A DNA stretch of 64,000 nucleotides from Cyclobacteriaceae bacterium (lineage in GTDB: Bacteria > Bacteroidota > Bacteroidia > Cytophagales > Cyclobacteriaceae), in NCBI GenBank assembly GCA_023151255.1, contig JAKLJG010000004.1, positions 186,001 through 250,000 on the forward strand. Direction: 5' to 3'. Positions 9,484 through 18,304 of the stretch are shown piece by piece. Numbering within the stretch: the first letter of the stretch is position 1; every line of letters begins with the position of its first letter. A model generated the notes under the pieces. That model did no database searches, was not told the origin of the DNA, and was given only the letters and a program-made list of their open reading frames with translations. The position numbers were made by a program, and so were the translations under genes.

Positions 9484-10308
9484 TTATCCTTGGCCTCCGC
9501 CTTTCATGGCGGTAAGCATACTTCCGTACACTTTATTCAATGCAGTTAAGTTATCGGTAAGCTTACCAAGCTCGCTGGTAAACTTGGCAGTATTCTCTCC
9601 AACTTTGGTCAGTCCTTGCATTGCACCGGTCAGGCTATCGTAAAACTTATTCATGTTCTTCACATGGCTGTCGGCATCTTTCAGTTCCATTTCATAAACC
9701 GAATTCAAAGCAGCGAGGTTTTTAGTCACCTTCTGTACCTGTGAATGGTACTCACCGGCATCTTTTGAGGCATTGGCCATAGAACCCACAGCCTCAATAG
9801 CCGTTTTGTATGATGCATTCATATCCGACAATGCTTTCGAAGCTGTTTTTACATTGGTTGCATACTCGTTTGTGGCTACCGCAGCGTTAGACAGGTTGTT
9901 CATTTGCTTAGCAGATTCAGCCAGATTGGTTAAACCTTTGCCTAGATTATCCAAGAGGTTTTGGTCAACTTTGGCAGTCTTCAGCATTTCATCAATCTTA
10001 AGGAGCGGTGACTCGGTAGAATGGCCAGGTTTACGAACCGTAGGGGAAGTTACCGAAGGCTCATAGTCCTCCGCAAGTTCAGGATACACCTTGGTCCAGT
10101 CAGTTTCTTTTGCCGGTGGTTCAAATGCACTTAAAAAGAAAATGGCTGCCTCAGTTAACAGACCAACCATCAGCATTTGATCGGCTCCGGTGAGGTGCAG
10201 AATTTTAAACAGCGCACCAACAATTACAACTGCCGCACCAATACCATAAACTTTTGGCATTATGGTTTTAAAGAGTAGCTCAGCAAATCCGCCTTTTTTC
10301 TTGCTCAT
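9484..10308 (-). CDS. gldL: Type IX secretion motor protein GldL
   Basis: A 274-residue inner-membrane protein with two N-terminal transmembrane helices (about 18-37 and 45-62) and a long cytoplasmic helical tail. GldL forms the ion-driven stator around the GldM helices. Polar residues expected in the membrane part of this motor are present: Tyr21, Lys35, His38, Glu53 and Glu63, with the pair of glutamates ten residues apart in the second helix. The tail has heptad-like repeats of Asn, Leu and Thr. It follows gldK by 65 bases. Confidence 0.95.
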   Translation of the reverse strand: MSKKKGGFAELLFKTIMPKVYGIGAAVVIVGALFKILHLTGADQMLMVGLLTEAAIFFLSAFEPPAKETDWTKVYPELAEDYEPSVTSPTVRKPGHSTESPLLKIDEMLKTAKVDQNLLDNLGKGLTNLAESAKQMNNLSNAAVATNEYATNVKTASKALSDMNASYKTAIEAVGSMANASKDAGEYHSQVQKVTKNLAALNSVYEMELKDADSHVKNMNKFYDSLTGAMQGLTKVGENTAKFTSELGKLTDNLTALNKVYGSMLTAMKGGGQG

Positions 10309-10373
10309 TGTAGTATGGGTTTAAGTGTTTGTCTTTTTGGATATGGGTTAAAGATAACGAGAGTTTCGGTTTG

Positions 10374-11468
10374 TTAAAATTCCCTGCCGGAAGACCGCCC
10401 CAAGTGTGTAAGTGCACACCTGAATCCGATGTAGGCGCGGGTTGAATCTTTAAATTCGTATGTTCTTGTGCCGGTTTCAAGATAATAGGCCACATCTTTC
10501 CACGATCCTCCCCGAACTACTTTCTTGGGAGCGATTTTAGCATTGTACCTTGAATCTTCCGGATTGGTTCTTGGGTCGATAAACTGCGGATTTAAATCCC
10601 ATACTGTGGGAACTGAAGCCGGGTTGAAGTCATCCAAACACCATTCGCTTACATTACCGGCCATATCATAAAGTCCGTAATCATTCGGGAAGTATGCCAT
10701 TACTGGTGAGGTATAGGCAAAGCCGTCATCGTAAAAGTTACCGCGGCCCGGCTTGAAATTAGCTAGCATACAGCCTTTTGAGTTACGGATGTACGGGTTA
10801 CCCCACGGGTACTTAGCCATATCACGGCCGCCACGGGCCGCATATTCCCACTCGGCCTCCGAAGGCAGGCGGAAACTCGGCATCGGGAACTCGCCAACAC
10901 TTTTGCGGTAGTCGTTCCAATACGCAGTGCGCCAGTTGGCAAAGAATACGGCTGCATCCCAGTTAATACCTACCACAGGGTAATCATCGTAACCTGGGTG
11001 CCAGTAATAGTAGTCCTGAATAGGGTCGCCCATATGATGGGCAAAGTCACGAACCCAAACGGTTGTATCCGGATAGTATTTTTGTTTGAATGTTTCCTGA
11101 TCAACTGTTTCGAAACCTTCGATGCTCCCGTTTTCAACCAGGTGGTAATTGGTAAATTGCCGGTACTCATTATTGGTTATTTCGGTATCGTCCATAAAGA
11201 ACGAGCCAATGGTAACCTGTTTGTTATAGTTGATTTGTGTTGATGCCGGATCCTCATCGGCCTGACCCATATGAAAGGTCCCTGCCGGAATTGGCACCAT
11301 ACCAAAGGGCCTGGTCATTACCCAACCTTGCCTGCCGGCAACACCCACAAGTTCACCACCATCTCCGCCTTTACCTCCACCAAGGCCTAAAAGACCACAC
11401 GCGCTGGCTGCCAGCCCAAGAAGAACTATTGCATATTTTGATGAAGCCGCCTTATCCATAGTACTCAT
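10374..11468 (-). CDS. gldK: Gliding/type IX secretion lipoprotein GldK
   Basis: A 364-residue outer-membrane lipoprotein with lipobox ASAC (Cys24) after a hydrophobic signal. The mature part is a formylglycine-generating-enzyme-like (sulfatase-modifying) fold, shown by IPAGTFHMGQ, FRLPSEAEWEYAARGG, MAGNVSEWC and KVVRGGSWKD. GldK/PorK proteins use this fold as scaffold, not as an enzyme, and build the periplasmic ring with GldN. The glycine-rich stretch just after the lipid anchor (GLGGGKGGDGG) looks like a flexible tether. Either of two ATG codons (11468 or 11459) could start it. Confidence 0.93.
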   Translation of the reverse strand: MSTMDKAASSKYAIVLLGLAASACGLLGLGGGKGGDGGELVGVAGRQGWVMTRPFGMVPIPAGTFHMGQADEDPASTQINYNKQVTIGSFFMDDTEITNNEYRQFTNYHLVENGSIEGFETVDQETFKQKYYPDTTVWVRDFAHHMGDPIQDYYYWHPGYDDYPVVGINWDAAVFFANWRTAYWNDYRKSVGEFPMPSFRLPSEAEWEYAARGGRDMAKYPWGNPYIRNSKGCMLANFKPGRGNFYDDGFAYTSPVMAYFPNDYGLYDMAGNVSEWCLDDFNPASVPTVWDLNPQFIDPRTNPEDSRYNAKIAPKKVVRGGSWKDVAYYLETGTRTYEFKDSTRAYIGFRCALTHLGRSSGREF

Positions 11469-11574
11469 TCAGTTTGCTTTTTTGAGTTTCGAAAATACCG
11501 CTTAAAGTCTTATTTTTTAAAACAATTGATTAACAAATTCTATAAAATCTGCTTAAAACCAAAATAATTTACTG

Positions 11575-12564
11575 TTAATGCCTGTACCGGGGTGTTCTTA
11601 CAACCTTTTTACCGACCCCTACACTTACCGGTAACTGGTACGTTAGCATAAACTCATGCGAAAAATTTTCTTTTGCTGCCCTGTCTTTCACCACAAAGTC
11701 AATCGAGTAACCAATCCGCAACGATTTATCTTTTAAAAAGCTATATCCCAGTAGGAGATTGGCGGCCTCCCCCGATCGAAACGACAGTCCGCCCCACATC
11801 GTATTGCGAAGGGTTGCTAATACGGCCAGGTCCATCGAAAATTCGTTAAAATCGGTTTTTATCAGGATGGTTGGATTAATCTGCAGGTCGAAATTCACAT
11901 CATAAAAATAGCCACCCACAATATTCATATGATTTTCGAGGGCATTGCGCTGGCTCACTCCGAAATCAAACTCGGACTTCAGCAGGTGATTCATGCCAAT
12001 GGCTGCAAAGTATTTTTCGCTGCGGTATAAAATACCAACGCCCAAGTCGGGGCGTATTTGCGATTCCCTGCCAGTGCGGGGTATATAGGTGCCACTAATC
12101 GGATCGTAAATTGTCAGCAACGGATCGTTTGGCTGAATGGCCCGGTATTTATCAAAATCCAGCGTTTGAGAGTACATGCCCAGCTTAATTCCAAAACTAA
12201 GTTTATTCTCCCGTATGCCGAGGTGGTAGGCATACATGGCCTGGATCTCGAGGTTGTTTTGCGGGCCGAGCTTATCATTCAAAACATACGCGCCAAAACC
12301 ACTTTTGAGCTTATAGATGGGTGAGTTAAATGATAAAATCTGGCTGGTTGGTGCGGTGCCATCGCCAAATGATGATTCATAGCCAAGCCATTGGCTTCGA
12401 TGAATGATTGTTGCTTCCGTTACGCCATCCACGCCAGCTGCCGCAGGAGTGAGGTAAAGCGTATTAAACATAAATTGAGTAAAGTGGGCATCTTGCTGGG
12501 CAGATGCTGTTCCGGCAGATATTAACAGAAGGCAAAAAGTGGTATAAAGACCTTTCTTAAGCAT
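11575..12564 (-). CDS. porP: PorP/SprF-family outer membrane protein
   Basis: About 329 residues with a Sec signal ending ASAQ, then the family signature QDAHFTQFMFNTLYLTPAAAG. The rest alternates hydrophobic and polar residues, as in an outer-membrane beta barrel. PorP/SprF proteins accompany the type IX machinery and in several systems help place secreted adhesins at the surface. ATG 12564 is chosen over an upstream TTG at 12573 because it leaves a normal signal peptide. It sits directly upstream of gldK, the usual porP-gldK order, and 107 bases separate the two. The next gene upstream is hemD. Confidence 0.88.
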   Translation of the reverse strand: MLKKGLYTTFCLLLISAGTASAQQDAHFTQFMFNTLYLTPAAAGVDGVTEATIIHRSQWLGYESSFGDGTAPTSQILSFNSPIYKLKSGFGAYVLNDKLGPQNNLEIQAMYAYHLGIRENKLSFGIKLGMYSQTLDFDKYRAIQPNDPLLTIYDPISGTYIPRTGRESQIRPDLGVGILYRSEKYFAAIGMNHLLKSEFDFGVSQRNALENHMNIVGGYFYDVNFDLQINPTILIKTDFNEFSMDLAVLATLRNTMWGGLSFRSGEAANLLLGYSFLKDKSLRIGYSIDFVVKDRAAKENFSHEFMLTYQLPVSVGVGKKVVRTPRYRH

Positions 12565-12677
12565 GATGCACAAAAATGCAGGATTTAAAGTAAACGCTTT
12601 TTCTGCACACTTTCAACCGCCAGGTAATTAAAGTGTAATAAAAAACATCAGTTTGTAAAATCCAATGAATGAAGAGG

Positions 12678-13454
12678 TTATTTAGCTCCGTTAACCTGCT
12701 TGATATACAACTCAATGGCCCCGGTCATCGAGGGTGCATTGGGGAGGGGCGCTTCAATATCCAATATAAGCCCGGCATCCTGGACGGCCCTGGCCGTTGC
12801 AGGACCAAACGCTGCGATACGGGTATTATTTTGTTTAAAGTCGGGGAAGTTGGCAAATAAAGAGGATATACCGGACGGGCTGAAAAAGGCGAGAATGTCA
12901 TAATATACTTCCTTCAGGTCTGACAGATCGCTGGCAACCGTCTGGTACATGATGGCCTCGGTAAAGTTGAATCCGTTTTCACGCAAAAAATCCGGAATAT
13001 CGTTTTTCCGGATGTCTGAACATGGAAACAGGTACTTTTCGTTTTTATGCTTCTTAAGAATTTCCTGTAGATCTTGGGCCGTTTTAAGGCCGGTAAATAT
13101 TTTGCGCTTCCGGATAACAATATACTTCTGCAGGTAGTTGGAGGTCTGATCAGAAATACAGAAGTATTTCATATCGGCCGGCATTTCAATTTTAAGTTCG
13201 TTGCAAATGTGAAAGAAGTGATCAACGGCATGACGGCTGGTAAAAATAATGGCCGTGTGATTCAGGATATCAACCTTCTGTTTTCTGAACTCTTTTACCG
13301 GTACAGGCTCAACCTGAATGAACGGCCTGAAATCAATTTTCAGATTAAATTTTTCAGCCAGCTTAAAATAGGGCGAATTCGGATCTGTGGGGGCCTCTTG
13401 CGTAACCAGAATGCTTTTTACTTTACGCATCCTGTCGTTCACTTTTTCGCTCAT
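12678..13454 (-). CDS. hemD: Uroporphyrinogen-III synthase
   Basis: HemD closes and inverts ring D of hydroxymethylbilane to form uroporphyrinogen III in the haem and sirohaem pathway. The 258-residue protein shows two alpha/beta lobes. Signs of the family are IIFTSRHAVDHFF, the mid-protein FPCSDIRKNDIPDFLRENG and the late DILAFFSPSGISSLF followed by IAAFGPATARAVQDAG. The start is taken as ATG 13454 (MSEKVNDRMRKV). A GTG at 13475 directly abuts the stop of the DUF4271 gene and is an alternative. It lies between the DUF4271 gene and porP in the gld transcription direction, so it may share their transcript. Confidence 0.85.
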   Translation of the reverse strand: MSEKVNDRMRKVKSILVTQEAPTDPNSPYFKLAEKFNLKIDFRPFIQVEPVPVKEFRKQKVDILNHTAIIFTSRHAVDHFFHICNELKIEMPADMKYFCISDQTSNYLQKYIVIRKRKIFTGLKTAQDLQEILKKHKNEKYLFPCSDIRKNDIPDFLRENGFNFTEAIMYQTVASDLSDLKEVYYDILAFFSPSGISSLFANFPDFKQNNTRIAAFGPATARAVQDAGLILDIEAPLPNAPSMTGAIELYIKQVNGAK

Positions 13455-13475
13455 ATCAACACGTAACAGGGTCAC

Positions 13476-14561
13476 CTACTTATAAACCTTGATAAGGATG
13501 AGAAAGGGTATTATTTCAGTGGCACAAATGTACAAAAATAAATGAATCACGCTGTGGCCGGCCTTATTCACCAGCTTAAAAAATAACAAGACAATCCACC
13601 CCAGCAGCAGTAAGTGCACAACCTCAACTGCAATAGGTGTGTTAACAGAATGTGAACCGGTTATGAAGAATTGAACCAGCATCATAACAATCAACAAACC
13701 AAATAACAACAAGATGTAACGGACAAAATTGAAGAACTGAAAACCAGCTAACTCCTTTATATTAAACAACACGGAGAACATCAAAATGAAAAAGGCTTTA
13801 CTAAACAGCAAAAAGAGCACTGCAGCGCTGGCCAATAGCCAATTGAGCACCCAATCGGAAAACTGATGGGGCTGAGACAACCTTTGGCTTATTCCTACAG
13901 GCATCAATACCAAAGAGAGGGATATTAATAAACCCGCGTATAGATAGGCAAGCATGTTAGTGGTATTCCACATGCGGTTAAACATGGGGTGATCATCACT
14001 TTCGCGAAACGAAAAAAATGTTGTTAAAGCAAAGTAATCCGAAACCAGTTTCGGGTTATACCTGAAGATTATCAGTAGAAAAAGAAATAGAAATAGAGCT
14101 GCGGCTATCAGAAAATCATGTAAGCCGCTGTCAAGCCAAACAACCGTTTCGGTTGTCTCCGCTCCTGGAATTTTCATTTCGGATACCAGTTGCGTTACCA
14201 TGTCGGACCGAATATGAGGCTCCTGGTAAATGGCTACGAACAACAGGCTGGTACCAGCCTGTTGGGCAAGACCGTCAACCGGAAGCCGCACATCATCTTC
14301 ACGGTCAACCACAAGTTTGTTATTAAGAAAAACGGCAAACGGCTTTTTACTGGTTAACACGAGGTAATCCCCGGTGAATTTGGAGGGATCAATTGCGAAA
14401 TAGATTGCTCTTACCGCTTCCCCATTGAATGCCGAAAAACCACCCGCTGAATAAATAAGCCATTCTTTTTTCAGATCGCTTTTAACCACGTGGTGCTGCC
14501 CAAATACCGGTGGTATTACCAGGTGAAGAATAAATACTATCCTAAAAAGTGCTTTCAGCAT
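13476..14561 (-). CDS. DUF4271-type integral membrane protein
   Basis: A 361-residue protein with a Sec signal (MLKALFRIVFILHLV, cleavage near VFGQ). An extracytoplasmic N-terminal domain runs to about residue 145, followed by about seven hydrophobic helices from there to the C-terminus. The membrane part, with RYNPKLVSDYFALTTFFSFRE and a late HLLLLGWIVLLFFKLV, fits the Bacteroidota DUF4271 family, whose function is unknown. It heads the minus-strand run that continues into hemD, porP and gldKLMN, and its stop codon abuts the possible GTG start of hemD. That position suggests a role in the envelope or secretion, but nothing in the sequence gives an activity. Confidence 0.75.
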   Translation of the reverse strand: MLKALFRIVFILHLVIPPVFGQHHVVKSDLKKEWLIYSAGGFSAFNGEAVRAIYFAIDPSKFTGDYLVLTSKKPFAVFLNNKLVVDREDDVRLPVDGLAQQAGTSLLFVAIYQEPHIRSDMVTQLVSEMKIPGAETTETVVWLDSGLHDFLIAAALFLFLFLLIIFRYNPKLVSDYFALTTFFSFRESDDHPMFNRMWNTTNMLAYLYAGLLISLSLVLMPVGISQRLSQPHQFSDWVLNWLLASAAVLFLLFSKAFFILMFSVLFNIKELAGFQFFNFVRYILLLFGLLIVMMLVQFFITGSHSVNTPIAVEVVHLLLLGWIVLLFFKLVNKAGHSVIHLFLYICATEIIPFLILIKVYK

Positions 14562-14626
14562 CCTGCGATTTGACGGCTAAATTAACCAACACTTCATAAA
14601 CCCGTATTTTTGCCTAACCATTTACT

Positions 14627-15760
14627 ATGGCGGGCATTTACATTCACATACCCTTTTGCCGGCAGGCCTGCCATTACTGCGACTTTCACTTTTCAACCAA
14701 CCGGCAGATCGAGTCGGACATGATTACAGCCTTTGAAAGGGAGATGGAACTACGCAGCGAGTATATTGGCAACGAAGAGATTGACACCATTTACCTTGGT
14801 GGTGGAACCCCCTCCATACTAAACATTCAGTCGCTTGAACGCATCTTCAGCAAGATTAACCACCTCTTTACGGTAACCTCGGTTGCTGAAATTACCCTTG
14901 AGGCTAATCCGGACGATCTGACAAAGGAAAAGTTGTTGATGATTAAAAATGTTGGCATCAACAGGCTCAGCTTGGGCGTGCAAACATTTGATGATTCCCT
15001 GCTGCGTTATCTTAATCGCGCGCACAACAGCACGCAAGCCCTGGCCGGCTTTGAACAGGCACGCGCTGCCGGTTTTTCCAATATCAGTGTCGACTTGATG
15101 TATGCAATCCCCGGTCAAACTTTAAACGGTTTCAAAAAAGATATAGAACAGGTTCTCTCATTAAATCCGGAGCACCTGTCAGCCTATTGTTTAACCATTG
15201 AAGAGCGTACGGCTTTCGGGCATTGGCTTAAAAAAAACATGCTGCAACCGGTAGCTGACGAACAGGCAGCAGATTATTTAGAGCTTTTGATGGATGCTCT
15301 TGAAGCCAGCGGGTATGAACAATATGAAATCTCAAATTTTGCCAAACCCGGTTATTATTCACAGCACAACAGCAGCTACTGGAAACAGGTGACCTACCTG
15401 GGTATCGGGCCGGGGGCGCATTCTTACAACCGTACCAGCCGGCAAGCCAACATCTCAAACAATTACCGGTATGTAAAATCTGTTTTTGCCGGTAAAATTC
15501 CGGCAGAAACAGAGTACCTGACCCGCGAGGAAAAAATTAACGAATACATACTTACCACGCTGCGCACCCGGTGGGGGTTGGATACGGCAAAACTTAAAGC
15601 AGATTTTGATTTTGACCTCATTCAAAAAAACAAAGCCCTGCTAACCTGCTTAACCCATAACCGCCTTGCCGAATTAACCAATGGAGTCATTCGTTTAACC
15701 CGTTCGGGTAAACTGCTTGCCGATAAAATAGCTGCTGATTTTTTTGAAGTGCCTTCGTAA
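14627..15760 (+). CDS. hemW: HemW-type radical SAM haem chaperone
   Basis: A 377-residue radical SAM protein. The cluster-binding motif is Cys11, Cys15, Cys18 (CRQACHYC) followed by Asp-Phe. The extra Cys found right after this motif in oxygen-independent coproporphyrinogen oxidase HemN is absent, which points to HemW, a haem-binding/haem-transfer protein. Also visible are the SAM-binding GGGTPS, LEANPDD, and GVQTFDDSLLRYLNRAH segments. The gene is divergent from the DUF4271/hemD operon with 65 bases between, so two haem-related genes share one intergenic region. A TATTTTTG sequence at 14605-14612 could be a -7 element, but no TTG stands at the right distance upstream. Confidence 0.88.
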   Translation: MAGIYIHIPFCRQACHYCDFHFSTNRQIESDMITAFEREMELRSEYIGNEEIDTIYLGGGTPSILNIQSLERIFSKINHLFTVTSVAEITLEANPDDLTKEKLLMIKNVGINRLSLGVQTFDDSLLRYLNRAHNSTQALAGFEQARAAGFSNISVDLMYAIPGQTLNGFKKDIEQVLSLNPEHLSAYCLTIEERTAFGHWLKKNMLQPVADEQAADYLELLMDALEASGYEQYEISNFAKPGYYSQHNSSYWKQVTYLGIGPGAHSYNRTSRQANISNNYRYVKSVFAGKIPAETEYLTREEKINEYILTTLRTRWGLDTAKLKADFDFDLIQKNKALLTCLTHNRLAELTNGVIRLTRSGKLLADKIAADFFEVPS

Positions 15761-15825
15761 ACTCCATGCTGTTCGGTATACCGGTTAGCATCAGCTCAAA
15801 TAACTTTTGTAATTTACATGCTGTT

Positions 15826-16197
15826 ATGTCAAAAACTTCGGAAGAAAAGCGGGTGTATATGCTCCTGAAGAGCGTTATCTTTCATTACCACGGGTTGGAT
15901 GAAGAGGAGCGCAAAGACCTGGAAAAAACGGCCCTTGAACTTGATGCCCACGAAGAATACAAATGGGCTACCGAGTTTGTTGCACAGGATTACCTCACTG
16001 CTTTTGAGCGTGCCCGCGATTTTTTAAACGATACCATAGCTGATTACCCCAAAGAAAAACGGGTTGAACTGATTAATATGGTTTGGCAGGCTAACAACCT
16101 GAAAGGTTACGTTACCGAAATGGAAGCAACCGCCATGTTAAAACTGGCGAAAGACTGGAACGTGCAGAAAGAGTTGATTGAACTGGTGTTGAAGTAG
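15826..16197 (+). CDS. TerB-like helical protein of unknown function
   Basis: A 124-residue, acidic, all-helical cytoplasmic protein. The pattern of about seven amphipathic helices with acidic loops (GLDEEERKDLEK, ELDAHEEYKWA, ATAMLKLAKDWNVQ) resembles the TerB/DjlA-like fold often found as small stand-alone proteins in Bacteroidota. No catalytic motif is visible. ATG 15826 (MSKTSEEKRV) is preferred over an upstream start at 15766, which would add 20 residues unlike the rest. It follows hemW by 65 bases and converges on the LytTR regulator gene with a 3-base gap. Confidence 0.5.
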   Translation: MSKTSEEKRVYMLLKSVIFHYHGLDEEERKDLEKTALELDAHEEYKWATEFVAQDYLTAFERARDFLNDTIADYPKEKRVELINMVWQANNLKGYVTEMEATAMLKLAKDWNVQKELIELVLK

Positions 16198-16200
16198 AGC

Positions 16201-16926
16201 CTACAAACTCATCATATCCTTAAACTTTGCCGCCTGCCTGCGGCTAACTTCAACCTTATCGCCCCCCTTTAGTTTCACCATCAGGCCGCCATTAAACCAG
16301 GGTTCAATGCCCTCTACCCAACTCAGGTTAATAATGTGTTTGCGGCTGGCCCGGAAAAAAGCCCGGTCGTCCAGTTTTTCATCTAATGCATTAAGCGATT
16401 TGTGGATCATGGGGCGGTTGGTATCAAAATACACCTTGATATAGTTACCGTCTGACTCGAACAAGCGAATGTTGGCCAGGCTTACAAACCAGCAGCGGTC
16501 GCCATCTTTCACAAACACCTGGTCGTTTAAACCCAGTTTTTTGTCGGCTGCAACCTGTTCGGCTGTACGCCTGCTTCGCTCTTTCTCGGCTATTTTTGAA
16601 ATAGTTTCGGCCAATCGTTCGGGCTGTATAGGCTTTAGCAGATAATCAAGGGCGTTAACCTCAAACGCCTTTAATGCAAACTCATCATACGCGGTGGTAA
16701 ATACCACCAGGGGCACCGAGTCCAACTCCTCCAAAAGTTGAAAGCCCGTTTTATCCGGCATTTGAATATCCAGGAAGAGCAAATCCGGGTTAAGTTCGTT
16801 TATCAGGTGCACGGCCTCATCGGCATTGGCGGCTTCCCCCACAACTTCGATGGACGGATGCGCCTCCAGTAATTTCATTAATTCTTTCCGCGCCAGGCGC
16901 TCATCATCTACAATCAACGCTTTCAT
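16201..16926 (-). CDS. LytTR-family response regulator
   Basis: A 241-residue DNA-binding response regulator. The receiver domain (1-120) has the acidic pocket Asp7-Asp8, the phosphoacceptor Asp53 in LLFLDIQMPD, Thr near VVFTTAYDE and Lys in LLKPI. A LytTR domain fills about 140-241 (VSLANIRLFESDGNYIKVYF, and RASRKHIINLSWVEGIEPWFNGG). It overlaps the start of the partner kinase gene by 4 bases (16923-16926), so the pair is translationally coupled. Targets are not evident from this window. Confidence 0.93.
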   Translation of the reverse strand: MKALIVDDERLARKELMKLLEAHPSIEVVGEAANADEAVHLINELNPDLLFLDIQMPDKTGFQLLEELDSVPLVVFTTAYDEFALKAFEVNALDYLLKPIQPERLAETISKIAEKERSRRTAEQVAADKKLGLNDQVFVKDGDRCWFVSLANIRLFESDGNYIKVYFDTNRPMIHKSLNALDEKLDDRAFFRASRKHIINLSWVEGIEPWFNGGLMVKLKGGDKVEVSRRQAAKFKDMMSL

Positions 16927-17972
16927 TGTTCAGTAATTTGTGGAATAACTATTTCGGTGAGTACAAAATTATTCATTTCGTTTACAATCTTAAAAGAAGC
17001 GTCATCGCCATACAGGAGGCGCAGGCGGTGTATGGTGTTTTGCAAGCCGACACCCGAGTTACTTCGTCTTGCACCATTATGCAGATGACCACTGTTGCGG
17101 ATTTGTATTTTAAGTTTTCCGTTATCAACAAGTGTTTTTACCTGTACAACACCACCGGCTTTAAGCTTTGACACTCCGTGTTTAACACCATTTTCAACCA
17201 GGGTTTGAATCATGAACGGGGGAACAAAATATTGATACGAATCCGGGTGGATGTCAAAATCAGTTTTCAACCTTTCTTCGAAGCGAATACTCTCAAGGCT
17301 CAGGTAATCGCGTACGATTTTCAACTCATCGCCAAACCGGGTAAGCCCTTTTTTATCAAACGTAAGGGAGTTGCGTAAAATGTTGGACAACTGATTTATG
17401 GCCAGCTTTGATTTTTCGGGATTTTCATCAACCAACGCCCGTATGCTGTTGAGGGCATTAAAGATAAAGTGAGGGTTTAGCTGAGCCTTCAGGTTATTCA
17501 ACTCGCTCTCAATCCGGGAGGCTTCGTATTTAAGCGACTTGTTGTAGCGCTCAACATAATGATAGGTGAAATAAAACACCGACCAGAGGAATAATAGAAA
17601 GATGTAAAAGGCGGCATAGCCCAGAATCTGGTCAAGCTGAAAGGCCTGCGACCGCACACCGGCTATGTTTAGCCAGAAGGCAACCGGTATTCGCAGAAAA
17701 TAAATACCAATACCCAGCACCACCACACTAACAACTACGCGGGGTATCATAGCCGGCACTGGCAAACTAAGCCACCTCCACCGGTTGAGCACGTGCCTGA
17801 AAAAATGAGTTACCAAAAGGCAGATCACAGCCTCGGCCACAAAGAAAATAATCCTGCGACTGCTAATGGTTTGTTGCGACTGCATGCTGAAAAAGATGAT
17901 CTGCAACAACGCATACACCGTCCATGTACTCAATTGGAGTATCCAGTAAAGCCTTCGCTTATTATCAACCAT
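16923..17972 (-). CDS. LytS-type sensor histidine kinase
   Basis: A 349-residue membrane kinase with four hydrophobic segments (about 12-30, 42-60, 76-100 and 115-138), a short coiled linker and a His_kinase domain of the LytS/YehU type. The phospho-accepting His168 lies in LNPHFIFNALNS, and the ATP-binding lid has LVENGVKHGV and GVGLQNT. No separate extracellular sensor domain is present, so the signal is probably sensed in or near the membrane. It is cotranscribed with the LytTR regulator immediately downstream. Confidence 0.92.
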   Translation of the reverse strand: MVDNKRRLYWILQLSTWTVYALLQIIFFSMQSQQTISSRRIIFFVAEAVICLLVTHFFRHVLNRWRWLSLPVPAMIPRVVVSVVVLGIGIYFLRIPVAFWLNIAGVRSQAFQLDQILGYAAFYIFLLFLWSVFYFTYHYVERYNKSLKYEASRIESELNNLKAQLNPHFIFNALNSIRALVDENPEKSKLAINQLSNILRNSLTFDKKGLTRFGDELKIVRDYLSLESIRFEERLKTDFDIHPDSYQYFVPPFMIQTLVENGVKHGVSKLKAGGVVQVKTLVDNGKLKIQIRNSGHLHNGARRSNSGVGLQNTIHRLRLLYGDDASFKIVNEMNNFVLTEIVIPQITEQ

Positions 17973-17979
17973 GGCGCTG

Positions 17980-17987
17980 CAAAATTA
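17980..17987 (-). promoter_or_regulatory. Candidate -7 element upstream of the LytS-type kinase
   Basis: On the minus strand TAATTTTG fits the Bacteroidota -7 consensus TAnnTTTG and lies only 7 bases before the ATG of the kinase gene. No TTG is present 19-21 bases upstream. It would imply a nearly leaderless transcript, so the call is tentative. Confidence 0.25.
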
Positions 17988-18031
17988 CGCATTTGCCAGG
18001 TTGTACCGGGTTCATTACATGAGCGGTGCGC

Positions 18032-18280
18032 TTAGAAGAATTTGTAGCGGAGAAGGTAGATGAACAGGATGGCGGTAGCAATGATCAGCATCCAGGTGAA
18101 AATTACCAGCGGCTTTTTTAACTGTTCCAGCCGGGGCTCATTGGTTAAAGCATTCACTATAAAAGCCGATCCGGCAAGGGCGTAAAGCCAGAACTCCAGG
18201 TAATCGCTAATGTAAAGTTGGTACAATCCAAAAGCGATAAAAATGCCACCAAACAAATATTGCCGGATATGGGCGTTCAT
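18032..18280 (-). CDS. Small membrane protein of unknown function
   Basis: An 82-residue protein with three predicted transmembrane helices (about 8-22, 28-42 and 58-78) joined by short loops, one of them NALTNEPRLEQLKKP. It has no signal peptide and I recognise no family. It lies between uvrA, which ends the same strand 24 bases upstream in transcription order, and the LytS/LytTR pair, so it may be transcribed with uvrA. Frame length and hydrophobic pattern support a real gene. Confidence 0.6.
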   Translation of the reverse strand: MNAHIRQYLFGGIFIAFGLYQLYISDYLEFWLYALAGSAFIVNALTNEPRLEQLKKPLVIFTWMLIIATAILFIYLLRYKFF

Positions 18281-18304
18281 ACGGTAGGCAAAGAAAAGAA
18301 AAAA

